Shown: piece after piece, positions 1-7,131 of the stretch
Layout of the letters: each line of letters begins with the position of its first letter
Numbering within the stretch: the stretch's first letter is position 1
DNA from: Methanobacteriota archaeon
GTDB taxonomy: Archaea > Halobacteriota > Methanomicrobia > Methanomicrobiales > Methanomicrobiaceae
DNA: 31,012 bases
Assembly (NCBI GenBank): GCA_023396365.1
Contig: JAEWWL010000068.1
Location: 1 to 31,012 of the forward strand
Direction: 5' to 3'
Program-made: the position numbers and the translations under genes
Notes under the pieces: generated by a model
The model's input: only the letters and a program-made list of their open reading frames with translations
Database searches by the model: none
What the model was told of the DNA's origin: nothing

Positions 1-22
1 AACAAAAGAGCCGCATTCAAAA

Positions 23-107
23 TGCGAGGGAAGGGATTCGAACCCTCGAATACCTACGTAACAAGGCCCTCAACCTTGCGCCTTTGACCTGGCTCGGCAA
101 CCCTCGC
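23..107 (-). tRNA. tRNA-Leu (anticodon GAG)
   Basis: Reading the minus strand gives a complete 85-nt tRNA. The acceptor stem pairs GCGAGGG with CCCTCGC and is followed by discriminator A. The T arm is GAGGG-TTCGAAT-CCCTT. The anticodon stem CAAGG/CCTTG encloses loop TTGAGGG, giving anticodon GAG, which reads CUC and CUU leucine codons. The extended variable arm is typical of class II tRNAs such as leucine. CCA is not encoded, so it must be added after transcription. A short T-rich tract follows the 3' end. No intron is visible. Confidence 0.95.
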
Positions 108-175
108 CTGTGTTACCCTAATAACAACGATCTATTAACTAAAATAGCTTTTGATTTACAACTGCAAAATAAACA

Positions 176-387
176 ATTTATATAAATAATCTGTATTAAT
201 TTAATTTTTAAGAGATATTTCCGGAATTTTTCAAAAGGATAAATGCTGAATAATTTATCCGTCTGCAAATTATTTTTTTCAGCAGTCGGTTTTTTTCCAG
301 TGAATATTTTTCTGGCAGCCTATACTTTTTCAGCAGTCGATATTTTTTTTTCAGTATATTATTTCGGCAGCAAATACTTTTTCAGCA
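176..387 (+). promoter_or_regulatory. T-rich leader with TATA-like box, hairpin and imperfect repeats
   Basis: About 300 nt separate the tRNA from the ACT-domain gene. A TATA-like stretch lies at 178-187. A stem-loop at 237-260 pairs GGATAAAT with ATTTATCC around an 8-nt loop. After it come imperfect copies of a TTTTTCAGCAGT element near 277, 325 and 378, with weaker relatives near 310 and 362. A 67-codon open frame starting at 243 crosses the repeats and is rich in Phe and Tyr. That bias is expected from T-tracts, so I do not call it a gene. A role as leader or regulatory region for the downstream gene is inference. Confidence 0.4.
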
Positions 388-423
388 GTGTATATTTATG
401 TTCACAGATGCAAACTATCTTAC

Positions 424-924
424 ATGTGGGCTTCTATCCTGCGTGAATTTACAGACTCGCCTTCACAGACGCTGATTATAAAATATCTGCTGGAGAACGG
501 CTTTGGAGTTAATGAAGAAGGAAGAATAACATGCAACGGAATTGAAATTCCCGCAACACATATCGGCAAAATTACCAAAACAGACAGAAGGGTTGTGGAC
601 GCGACAGCAAAAAAGATCCTCTCCACTCCAAAAATACGTGAAATTTTTTTAAACCTGAAAGTAACCCCTGACCTCTCAAGGGTTGCAGAGCATATGGGCC
701 TTTCTGTCATCACAATATATCCAAAAGATGCCCAGCAGAAGGGAATCGTCGGCGCGGCTGTTGAAGTTTTAACAAAACACAATCTCTCAATAAGACAGAT
801 ATTTGTAACCGACTCGCAGCTGTCTGAGGATCCAAAGCTTGTAATAATTGTTGAAAAAGATCCGCCGCCCTCAGTTTACGGAGAATTAAAGGATCTTCCC
901 CAGGTAAGACAGATAATCATCTAA
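424..924 (+). CDS. ACT-domain protein, predicted regulator of amino acid metabolism
   Basis: This is a 166-residue soluble protein. The last 60 or so residues (from GIVGAAVEVLTKHNLSIRQI to the end) have the beta-alpha-beta-beta-alpha-beta pattern of an ACT domain, which binds amino acids and controls enzymes or transcription. The N-terminal half (ILREFTDSPSQTLIIKYLLE) looks like a small helical, possibly DNA-binding, module. It resembles the archaeal ACT-domain family annotated as regulator of amino acid metabolism (COG2150-like). An in-frame ATG at 388 would add 12 residues encoded in the T-rich repeat region. I prefer 424 because MWASILREF looks like a natural start, although neither ATG has a clear Shine-Dalgarno. 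The ligand and target are unknown. Confidence 0.75.
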   Translation: MWASILREFTDSPSQTLIIKYLLENGFGVNEEGRITCNGIEIPATHIGKITKTDRRVVDATAKKILSTPKIREIFLNLKVTPDLSRVAEHMGLSVITIYPKDAQQKGIVGAAVEVLTKHNLSIRQIFVTDSQLSEDPKLVIIVEKDPPPSVYGELKDLPQVRQIII

Positions 925-1041
925 AAATAAAACCAAAAATTCAAAAATTGCAATAATCCAAAAAAATTAACAAAAATTTTTTTTAAAAAATGTAAATAAT
1001 TCAATATTAAAAATTCCAATAATCCAAAAAAAATTTAATCC

Positions 1042-1539
1042 TCATTCTTCTGGCCTGAACTTTTCAATCTCTTCTGAGAGAGCCTTCAGTCTTTTGAATG
1101 CATCCTGACTAAAATGTGATGAGAGCAAAAGCCTCTCTTCAACAGAAATAACCCTTGTCCCCTTAATGAGATTGTCGCAGTGTGCAACAATTTTCTCCTC
1201 AGTGGTCTTTGGGATGCAGTCTTTTGGGATAAGTCCGTTAATCCTGCACTCCTCTGCCGAAAGCCCGGCTCCGATATGCCTTTCAACAATCAGGCATATA
1301 TCTTCTGAAATCCCCATCTCCCTCAGGATATCTGCGCCAGCCTGACCATGCGCTATTGAATGAGTCTTTGAGCGTCCGATATCATGCAGAAGAGCACCTG
1401 CATTGACAAGGTCAATGTCAGCACCTGCATTTTTTGCATATTTCAGGCATAAGTCCCTTACAGCAATGCAGTGGGAAATTACCTTATCCCCGCATCCCGC
1501 CTTTTTTAAAAGAAGGATATATTTGTCAGTCTGATTCAA
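1042..1539 (-). CDS. HD/HDIG-domain phosphohydrolase family protein
   Basis: This 165-residue protein carries the metal-binding residues of the HD superfamily: H23, the H52-D53 pair in LLHDIGRSK, H88 in VERHIGAG and D122 in AHCDNLIKG. It matches the small archaeal family usually called TIGR00295/HDIG-domain protein. A phosphatase or nucleotidase activity is likely, but the substrate is not known. The start is TTG (1539-1537), overlapping the tfe stop as TTGA, so translation is probably coupled to tfe. It is the last gene of a five-gene minus-strand operon that begins near 3953. AT-rich sequence follows its stop. Confidence 0.82.
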   Translation of the reverse strand: MNQTDKYILLLKKAGCGDKVISHCIAVRDLCLKYAKNAGADIDLVNAGALLHDIGRSKTHSIAHGQAGADILREMGISEDICLIVERHIGAGLSAEECRINGLIPKDCIPKTTEEKIVAHCDNLIKGTRVISVEERLLLSSHFSQDAFKRLKALSEEIEKFRPEE

Positions 1540-2057
1540 ACGCGGCCTAAGTTATCTTTGATTTTGTCCACACGGCGCTTCAGGGCCTCTGCGATTAAAT
1601 CATTGTCAAAGTGATCCATCTTTAAATCACAGTTCTGGCAGACGAAATCCCGGTTTAAAGCCTCGTCAAATGTATAGCGAAGACCGCAGCCCGAGCACAT
1701 ATAAAAGTCATTCATTGTTTCGTAACGCTCTCTTAATTCAAGAATGTCCAAAACAGCATCAATGTCCTCGTTTAGGCAGCTGTTAATATTGTCAAGCTTC
1801 AGTGTCCACAGATATGTAAGCCAGCCGGTCTCGGAATTTTTAATCCTCCTGTACTCTGCAAGCCTCTTTCCATAAAGAGTATAGAGAGTGTGCCTGACTG
1901 TGTTGAGATTTATCTGGGTAACCTCTGCAAGATCCTCATCGCTGAATTCACCCTCCGGCGGAAACTTTTCGAGCAGCCCCATCCCCTCTTCTCCGATCAT
2001 TCGAAGAAGGTAAGCCCGGATTGCCTCATTTTTTAATACTTCTTCCTGCGTTACCAT
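1536..2057 (-). CDS. tfe: Transcription factor E, alpha subunit (TFE)
   Basis: This 173-residue protein is the archaeal homologue of the large TFIIE subunit. It helps open the promoter and stabilises the RNA polymerase-TBP-TFB complex. Residues 1-90 form the extended winged helix (EEVLKNEAIRAYLLRMIGEEG, then DLAEVTQINLNTVRHTLYTL). Residues 95-113 form a helical linker. Residues 117-145 form the zinc ribbon with C121-x2-C124 and C140-x2-C143. The length is normal for the family. Its ATG lies inside the end of the upstream ATP-grasp gene (7-nt overlap), and its stop overlaps the TTG start of the HD-domain gene, so it is expressed as part of a coupled operon. Confidence 0.95.
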   Translation of the reverse strand: MVTQEEVLKNEAIRAYLLRMIGEEGMGLLEKFPPEGEFSDEDLAEVTQINLNTVRHTLYTLYGKRLAEYRRIKNSETGWLTYLWTLKLDNINSCLNEDIDAVLDILELRERYETMNDFYMCSGCGLRYTFDEALNRDFVCQNCDLKMDHFDNDLIAEALKRRVDKIKDNLGRV

Positions 2058-3139
2058 CTGCTTATATATCTGCCAATGTCTTTTATAGTTTTATCCAGTG
2101 ATTGCAGTGCACTCTCACGTGTAGAGCCTGTCCCGTAAACACTCAAAACCGCATTCCCCTCTTCAATTAAAGTCCCGGGCCAGGGTATATCGGCAATTAA
2201 AGGATGCAGATGACTCAGATCATCTGATACCAAAAGATCTCTTTTTGCAAAGACAACTTTTCTTGCAGTAAACTGTTTTGCCTTCCTCTCATATCCTGAT
2301 GGCAAAATCCCCCTGCACCCGGCAACATGCGCACTGAAAAGATTTAGCCCGTAAGACATCTCCACAATATCCATCGTCGCCTGAAAACGCGGATTGATTT
2401 CAATTGCATAAAATTCATCAGTGCCTGCCATGAAATCAACTCCGACAGAGCCTAAGCATCCGCTCAGTGCCGCGGCTTTTTCAGCGGTTTTTATAATCTC
2501 TTCTTCAAGCGGGTGGGAAAAAGGGGTAATTGCGCCGGCAAAACCGTATGCCTTTTCACCATCCCCGCCGCGGATGAACTGCTCGTTAAAAGATACCGCC
2601 TTTGCATCTTTTCCGTTTGAAATGCATGAGACGCTGCACGGAACGCCGTCTGCGATGTGCTGTCTTACATAGGATGCATCAGGCCACATATCAGTCCACT
2701 CCTTTTCATCTGAAATGCAGCTGACCTTTTTGTTTCTCCATCCCCCGGCGCCGATGCAGGGCTTTATCATCGCAGGATAAAAGCCCTCCTCAGCCCTTTT
2801 GGGAACCGGAATATTGTTTGACTCAAAAAAAATCTGAATATTTTCCTTATCCAGAAAAAAAGATGCGGTTTTTTTATCTGTTCCGCAAATTCCTTTTTTT
2901 ACAAAAATATTTTCTGCGCCTGATGTGGCAACAATAATATCAAAGTTCTCTTTTTCATCAAGCTCTTCAACAATCGACGCAATCTCGTTTATCTCATTAA
3001 AAGTAGTATATGATTCAGTAATCCACAAAAGATCCTGATCACAGAAATTGTCAACTGCAAAAACCCTGCATCCGGCATTGTATGCTGAACGGGCAACATG
3101 GCGTGTTGCAAATCCGGCAACCAGAACCTTTTTGCTCAA
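2051..3139 (-). CDS. ATP-grasp domain carboligase family protein
   Basis: This is a 362-residue protein. Residues 3-28 (KKVLVAGFATRHVARSAYNAG) form an N-terminal nucleotide-type fold. The ATP-grasp core follows: YPAMIKPCIGAGGW as the ATP-binding lysine and glycine-rich loop near residue 128, and YAIEINPRFQATMDIVE near 250 as the metal-binding E-x-N-P-R element. It resembles the archaeal group of predicted carboligases related to biotin carboxylase (COG2232-like). Such enzymes join a carboxylate to an amine through an acyl phosphate, but the substrates here are unknown. The start is TTG, overlapping the trm56 stop as TTGA, with a strong GAGGT Shine-Dalgarno 7 nt upstream. It sits between trm56 and tfe. 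Confidence 0.8.
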   Translation of the reverse strand: MSKKVLVAGFATRHVARSAYNAGCRVFAVDNFCDQDLLWITESYTTFNEINEIASIVEELDEKENFDIIVATSGAENIFVKKGICGTDKKTASFFLDKENIQIFFESNNIPVPKRAEEGFYPAMIKPCIGAGGWRNKKVSCISDEKEWTDMWPDASYVRQHIADGVPCSVSCISNGKDAKAVSFNEQFIRGGDGEKAYGFAGAITPFSHPLEEEIIKTAEKAAALSGCLGSVGVDFMAGTDEFYAIEINPRFQATMDIVEMSYGLNLFSAHVAGCRGILPSGYERKAKQFTARKVVFAKRDLLVSDDLSHLHPLIADIPWPGTLIEEGNAVLSVYGTGSTRESALQSLDKTIKDIGRYISRW

Positions 3140-3657
3140 CTCTCAAACCTCTTTCCGTGATCACAGGGGATTATTTTAATTTCAGATTTGGGAAAATCAA
3201 GATTTAATGTGCTTCCTTCAAAGAGGTGATCCAAAACCAGCGCAAGGCTTGATATCTCTGAGTGCGGCTGTGTTGTAACAGAGACATTGTAGTCAGCCAT
3301 CCCGTAAAGATCTCCGGGCACTTTTTCAGCACCGACAACAATTAAAATTTTTTCATTCTCACGGATTTTTTCCTCGACATCTGTGAGCCTAAGTCCGTAC
3401 ATTGTGAGATGAACTACAATCCCGCCGTCTTTTTTCCATTCATTGATGCATTTCTTCCAGGAGACATCATTTTCTACAAAAAAACTGCCGCCCCAGCGTT
3501 TTGCAACATCTTCAATTGATTTTTTAACGCCTGTGTCATTTGAGGCAAGATACATTCCCTTAGCGCCAAGCGCCCTTGCTGTAAGGCCCACATGTGTTGT
3601 AACCCGCTGATCACGCTCGGGCCTGTGGCCTATTCTTAATACGCATACTTCCTTCAT
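3136..3657 (-). CDS. trm56: tRNA (cytidine(56)-2'-O)-methyltransferase
   Basis: This 173-residue SPOUT-class enzyme uses S-adenosylmethionine to 2'-O-methylate C56 in the T loop of archaeal tRNAs. The signature RIGHRPERDQRVTTHV at residues 8-23, followed by LTARALGAKGMYLA, is diagnostic of archaeal Trm56. The C-terminal region IVVGAEKVPGDLYGMADYNV and the following QPHSEISSLALVLDHLF form the trefoil-knot SAM site. The length matches the family. Its ATG shares one base with the stop of the upstream wHTH gene (TGATG), and its stop overlaps the TTG of the ATP-grasp gene. Confidence 0.95.
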   Translation of the reverse strand: MKEVCVLRIGHRPERDQRVTTHVGLTARALGAKGMYLASNDTGVKKSIEDVAKRWGGSFFVENDVSWKKCINEWKKDGGIVVHLTMYGLRLTDVEEKIRENEKILIVVGAEKVPGDLYGMADYNVSVTTQPHSEISSLALVLDHLFEGSTLNLDFPKSEIKIIPCDHGKRFES

Positions 3658-3953
3658 CAGAATTTTCCTTTATAATCAGGATTTGCTTTTATAACTCCGT
3701 CTTTTAAAACAACAGGCCCTTTTGAATCAGACAGTTCGGATTTTAAGCTGATTTTCATAATAGTTTCCTGAAGAGACAAAATTTTTGCACAGCTGCTCTC
3801 ATTTTTTATAAGACAGCTCTTTTCAAGCCGTTTTAGAGAAGAGGCAACAGACTCCTCATCAGCCCCGCACGCTTCTAACAGATAAGAAACAGGGCATTCA
3901 TTGTTTGCCGCAATAATATGGTATATTTTCCAGTCCAAGTCCTCTTCCCGCAT
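3657..3953 (-). CDS. Small winged-helix-like protein, first gene of the trm56-tfe operon
   Basis: This is a 98-residue protein starting MREEDLDWKIYHIIAANNEC. Helices at residues 5-17, 21-30 and 33-46 (VASSLKRLEKSCLIK) followed by two short strands fit a winged helix-turn-helix. The remaining 45 residues show no motif I recognise. An in-frame ATG at 3980 would add nine residues. I chose 3953 because a minus-strand TATA-like AATATATT (3979-3986) lies 25-30 nt upstream, putting transcription start almost at this ATG, and because that box overlaps the longer start. Position suggests it may regulate the operon it heads, which is inference. Confidence 0.6.
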   Translation of the reverse strand: MREEDLDWKIYHIIAANNECPVSYLLEACGADEESVASSLKRLEKSCLIKNESSCAKILSLQETIMKISLKSELSDSKGPVVLKDGVIKANPDYKGKF

Positions 3954-3978
3954 GCCGTATAGGTTGCCCTGAATGTAC

Positions 3979-3987
3979 AATATATTT
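3979..3987 (-). promoter_or_regulatory. TATA-like box of the wHTH-trm56-tfe operon
   Basis: The minus strand reads AATATATTG here, 25-30 nt before the ATG at 3953. This is the usual distance from an archaeal TATA box to the transcription start of a leaderless or short-leader mRNA. No upstream BRE was verified. Confidence 0.45.
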
Positions 3988-4136
3988 TTTTACATAACAG
4001 ACCAAATCACTGGATACAGGGGCCTGATAAAATTACAGATTATTATGAACTTGCCGGACTTGCCGACCAGATTTTAGGCATTGCAGATGAGGATTTTGAT
4101 AAACTCTCAGATATATTAGGCGAACTTGAGCCAAAG

Positions 4137-4430
4137 GTGCGCAGGGAGTTGATCGACTCTGATTTTTTAAACGCATACCAGGTATTCTATTATTTTTTCA
4201 GGACAGAGCCGAATGAGATGATAAAAGACAGGCTTTTGCTTGAGCCTGCAACATCATTAAAGTCCGGCATACATATCGATGACTTTGATATTCTTGAGAT
4301 GATATTTCGTGTAAAAGACAGCAGTCCGGAGATTTTATTCTCAGACGGCGAGATGGAGATAAAAAGCTTTTTTGGAGAAAATGCATATTCGGATGCACTA
4401 ATCTATATTGAAAGCTATGATTTTTCCTGA
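4137..4430 (+). CDS. Hypothetical acidic protein, N-terminus uncertain
   Basis: From the first conventional start (GTG 4137) this is 97 residues. I do not recognise the family. The same frame stays open upstream to 3963 and reads as convincing protein from about 4002 (WIQGPDKITDYYELAGLADQ, then acidic residues), about 45 codons before the GTG. That stretch has no ATG, GTG or TTG, only non-standard candidates such as ATA, ATT and CTG. The gene may therefore use a rare start, may have lost its start by mutation, or may carry a sequence error. The protein is rich in Asp, Glu and aromatic residues with no membrane segment. It lies divergent from the trm56 operon and converges on UPF0280. Confidence 0.55.
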   Translation: MRRELIDSDFLNAYQVFYYFFRTEPNEMIKDRLLLEPATSLKSGIHIDDFDILEMIFRVKDSSPEILFSDGEMEIKSFFGENAYSDALIYIESYDFS

Positions 4431-4442
4431 GAAAAAAATCAT
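4417..4442. terminator. Palindromic terminator between convergent genes
   Basis: ATGATTTTT (4417-4425) and AAAAATCAT (4434-4442) form an inverted repeat spanning the two convergent stop codons (4430 plus, 4439 minus). On either strand it gives a stem with a U-rich arm, so it could end transcription from both sides. Confidence 0.5.
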
Positions 4443-5146
4443 CCTGCCGTAATTAATTTTTCATCCACATCGGCATCTGCTATTTCGGGAATTTTTCCCC
4501 ATTTTATTGCTGAATCCCCCAAAACTCCAAATAAGCCGTCCACTTTTGCAAATTCCAGTTTTTTTATCAGCTCTTCATTGTCATGCAGATTCAGGACATT
4601 GCATGCAGAGGTTGCCCAGGCATCGGCAAGAGAAACATCAGAAGAAAATACAGTTGCGGAATCAAAAGTCCCAAATGAAATTGAAGGGCCGACTGTTGCT
4701 GATGATGTGCATACACCATAGATATTTTCAGTTGGCGGAAATACAAAAGCCATTTTTCCGCTCAAAGATGAGCTTCCGGCATAAAGGCCGACCCGCAAAA
4801 CCCTGTCTGAAAAAAATGCAATATCTCCTCCGTTATCAACAACACCAAATTCTGCGCCTGATTTTTTCATCGCCTCAGCACCTGACCAGGCGATTGTTCC
4901 GGCAACTGCGGCCATAGGACCGGTCCCGGCGGAATTTGAGGCACTAATCATTCTTTTGATAACCAAAGAATCCGGTTCATATTCAACCGGCTCTAACGAA
5001 GAGCCAAAAAGAGAGTCTTTTATTAAAACCCTTTCAATCTCCTGTCTTGCAGAGATCATTGCCTCCTCTGCCGCCTCAATATGGCAGGAAGATTTGGCAA
5101 GAATTGTTGCAATTGTTGTTTTATATCTGAAAAGCTTTCTAATCAT
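4439..5146 (-). CDS. UPF0280 family protein (COG2122), homocysteine biosynthesis accessory
   Basis: This 235-residue protein matches UPF0280/COG2122, an ApbE-related fold. Diagnostic stretches are SNSAGTGPMAAVAGTIAW near residues 70-87, VVDNGGDIAFFSDRVLRVGLYAG and GVCTSSATVGPSISFGTFDSATV. Genetic work in Methanosarcina linked a COG2122 protein, together with a COG1900 protein and a NIL-ferredoxin, to homocysteine synthesis from aspartate semialdehyde and sulfide. Here all three genes are adjacent. Its ATG follows the ferredoxin stop directly (TGA ATG), so translation is probably coupled. The precise chemical role of the family is not established. It ends at a palindromic terminator. Confidence 0.9.
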   Translation of the reverse strand: MIRKLFRYKTTIATILAKSSCHIEAAEEAMISARQEIERVLIKDSLFGSSLEPVEYEPDSLVIKRMISASNSAGTGPMAAVAGTIAWSGAEAMKKSGAEFGVVDNGGDIAFFSDRVLRVGLYAGSSSLSGKMAFVFPPTENIYGVCTSSATVGPSISFGTFDSATVFSSDVSLADAWATSACNVLNLHDNEELIKKLEFAKVDGLFGVLGDSAIKWGKIPEIADADVDEKLITAG

Positions 5147-5533
5147 TCACAGGAGAAGTTTTAGTGCGCCATGCGGACATGCTGCAACACATTTGCCGCA
5201 GAGAACACAGCTTTGGGTATTCATCTGGACAGACCATGCCTCATCAAAGTAAAATACATCCTGCGGGCAGATGCTGATGCACTCTCCGCAGTCTATGCAT
5301 TCATTCTCATCACGCCTTACAGACTCGTCAAGCTTTTCTACATCAGCACCTGACTCACGCAGTTTTTTGCAGACCTTTGCGGCATCGGCGTCAGGCACAT
5401 CAATTAAAACCTCGCCTGACATCGACTCGATATAAGCTCTCTCGACATTTATCAAAACACCGGTATCCATCACAGTCCGGGCAATAAGCGGCTCAAAGCC
5501 CTTTTTTCTTGAAAAGCTTACAAGGAGCTTCAT
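5147..5533 (-). CDS. NIL-domain 2[4Fe-4S] ferredoxin, homocysteine biosynthesis
   Basis: This is a 128-residue protein. Residues 1-72 form an NIL domain (KLLVSFSRKKGFEPLIARTV through VPDADAAKVCKKLRESGADVE), a ligand-sensing fold also found in methionine transporters. Residues 76-123 form a bacterial-type ferredoxin with two CxxCxxCxxxCP motifs: C79, C82, C85, C89 and C109, C112, C115, C119. The ATG at 5533 overlaps the COG1900 stop as ATGA and has an AGGAGGT Shine-Dalgarno 7 nt upstream. A GTG at 5542 lies inside that Shine-Dalgarno and is rejected. By comparison with Methanosarcina MA1822 it probably supplies electrons or sulfur chemistry to the homocysteine-forming protein. Confidence 0.92.
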   Translation of the reverse strand: MKLLVSFSRKKGFEPLIARTVMDTGVLINVERAYIESMSGEVLIDVPDADAAKVCKKLRESGADVEKLDESVRRDENECIDCGECISICPQDVFYFDEAWSVQMNTQSCVLCGKCVAACPHGALKLLL

Positions 5534-7038
5534 TTCATCCACCTCCTGCCAAAAAGCTTGCCCAAATCAATAGCATTTAAAAGACCTGCAAGCTGCCCGT
5601 CTTTGTTTACAACAGGAAGTGCACTGATATTGTTCCTCTCAAGCTTCATCGCCGCGATATCAACAGCCTCGTCAGGTGTTGTTGTAATGATATTTTTCGA
5701 CATAATCTCAGAGACGGTATTCTTTTTGGTCTCACGGACAACTGACTTTGAAATATCATATGTTGTTACAATCCCGACAACCTTTCCGGTGCTGTCAATA
5801 ACAGGAAGATGATTTGTCTCATCACGCAAAAGCTGCTTTGCTGCCGTTTTGATATCCTCCTCCTCCCGAATGCAGGTTACGTTTGTATTCATTATTTCAC
5901 GAACAGAAGGGGCACGCTTTGACTCTCTCATCGGGCGGACAGATAAATTCGCATCAGACTTTCTGGTTGGAAGACAAAGTGTCATCTCACCTTTTTCTAT
6001 CCAGGATTTTAATTCGCCTGCAACTTTTCTTGCATTTTTAAAGCTTGAAAGAGAGGATGTTTTCACTTCATTTCCGTTTACTTCAAGTGTTCCGCTCTTT
6101 AATTCCGCATAGGATACTTCGAGAACAGAGGGGCGGTTTCTGCTTGGAACACCATAATCAACAACTGATGTTTTAATATCCTCATCGCGGACAGCCGTGT
6201 TTCTTACAACATCAGTGTTTATAACAGGAATCGGAACGCCAAGGCCGATATACAAAGATACACCGTAGCCTCTAAAGGATGCAGCTCTCAGATAATCAGG
6301 CGACATCTCCTTCATATCACCGGTTGTCATAAGAGTTGCAAAAAGACTTGCAGGCGATGTCTGTGTGCCCTGCCCGATAACCATTCCTTTGGCACCGCAG
6401 AGGAAAATAGGCACACCGCTTCCAATCATCTCAAGTTTTGGATCATTAATTAACGGGGAGAGGCATCCTGCTCCGGAGTAGCTCACATTGCCAAAACCGG
6501 GAAGAAGAGTTCCCATATATGTGTGGAGTGTGCTGTCGGTTGAATTTGTTGCCGCAGCGTACCTCTGGTATGAATTTCTTGGATTGCACATCACAGCCTG
6601 GTTTAGATCTTCAAGCAAAAGCTCGGTTGTGATTGTCTTTCTCGGGTAGCAGTCAGTTCCCTTTGATGAGGCGCGAAGCTCAACTGACTTTCCGGAGACG
6701 AGATCCTCAAAAACATGGGCGCCTCCGTATTCAATGCCCCTTGTCTCCGACTCCTGTGTTGCCCCAAGATATGCGTCAACCGCCGCAATACCCGAATATG
6801 CCTCGACATCATTAAGCCACGACCTCTCCATTCTGATTGGAGGATCGGCATGTCCGAAATTGAAGAATGCACCTGATGAGCACATGGCCCCAAAAGTGCC
6901 TGTTGTTACAACATCCACTTCCCTTAAAGCCCCGTCCTCACCAAGTTCGGCAACTATGTCAGGCATCTCTTCCGCCGTGACAACCCTTGCGCTGCCGTTT
7001 AATATTCTGCTGTTTATTTCTTCAATGGACTTATCCAT
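5530..7038 (-). CDS. Homocysteine biosynthesis protein (COG1900/DUF39) with tandem CBS domains
   Basis: This is a 502-residue protein. Residues 1-370 are the DUF39/COG1900 domain, which in methanogens takes part in converting aspartate semialdehyde and sulfide to homocysteine. Cysteines at 53 (FGAMCSSGAFFN) and 130 (KGTDCYPRK) fall where the family has conserved, probably catalytic, cysteines; others are C151, C192 and C214. Residues 377-432 and 440-496 are two CBS domains (VREIMNTNV and VSEIMSKNI), a regulatory pair that usually binds adenosyl ligands such as AMP or SAM. It heads the operon COG1900 - NIL-ferredoxin - UPF0280. This arrangement resembles MA1821 of Methanosarcina. Feedback control by SAM or methionine through the CBS pair is plausible but inferred. 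Confidence 0.92.
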   Translation of the reverse strand: MDKSIEEINSRILNGSARVVTAEEMPDIVAELGEDGALREVDVVTTGTFGAMCSSGAFFNFGHADPPIRMERSWLNDVEAYSGIAAVDAYLGATQESETRGIEYGGAHVFEDLVSGKSVELRASSKGTDCYPRKTITTELLLEDLNQAVMCNPRNSYQRYAAATNSTDSTLHTYMGTLLPGFGNVSYSGAGCLSPLINDPKLEMIGSGVPIFLCGAKGMVIGQGTQTSPASLFATLMTTGDMKEMSPDYLRAASFRGYGVSLYIGLGVPIPVINTDVVRNTAVRDEDIKTSVVDYGVPSRNRPSVLEVSYAELKSGTLEVNGNEVKTSSLSSFKNARKVAGELKSWIEKGEMTLCLPTRKSDANLSVRPMRESKRAPSVREIMNTNVTCIREEEDIKTAAKQLLRDETNHLPVIDSTGKVVGIVTTYDISKSVVRETKKNTVSEIMSKNIITTTPDEAVDIAAMKLERNNISALPVVNKDGQLAGLLNAIDLGKLFGRRWMK

Positions 7039-7078
7039 GAGTAATATTTTCTAATTATGAATATTTAGATGTATTGTT

Positions 7079-7095
7079 TATTACTCCGAGTAATA
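7079..7095. promoter_or_regulatory. Palindromic operator candidate between homocysteine operon and NIF3 gene
   Basis: TATTACTC-C-GAGTAATA is a perfect 8-1-8 palindrome in the 93-nt divergent spacer. A second GAGTAATATT half-site lies at 7039-7048, immediately upstream of the COG1900 ATG. Its position near both promoters suggests a regulator site, but the binding protein is unknown. Confidence 0.5.
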
Positions 7096-7099
7096 TCAA

Positions 7100-7108
7100 A
7101 ATATATCA
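7100..7108 (+). promoter_or_regulatory. TATA-like box of the NIF3 gene
   Basis: AATATATCA is centred about 28 nt before the ATG at 7132. This predicts a transcript starting a few bases before the start codon, consistent with the lack of a Shine-Dalgarno. It lies next to the palindrome at 7079-7095. Confidence 0.5.
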
Positions 7109-7131
7109 CAGAGTATCTCGTATGAATAACT

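Noticed and set aside
243..446. 67-codon Phe/Tyr-rich frame
   Set aside because: Its composition follows from T-rich repeats, AAGGA is too close to the ATG, and it overlaps the ACT gene start. Kept only as a speculative leader.
4507..4917. 136-codon plus-strand frame
   Set aside because: It is a shadow of UPF0280 on the opposite strand, rich in Gln, Arg and Leu with no family resemblance.
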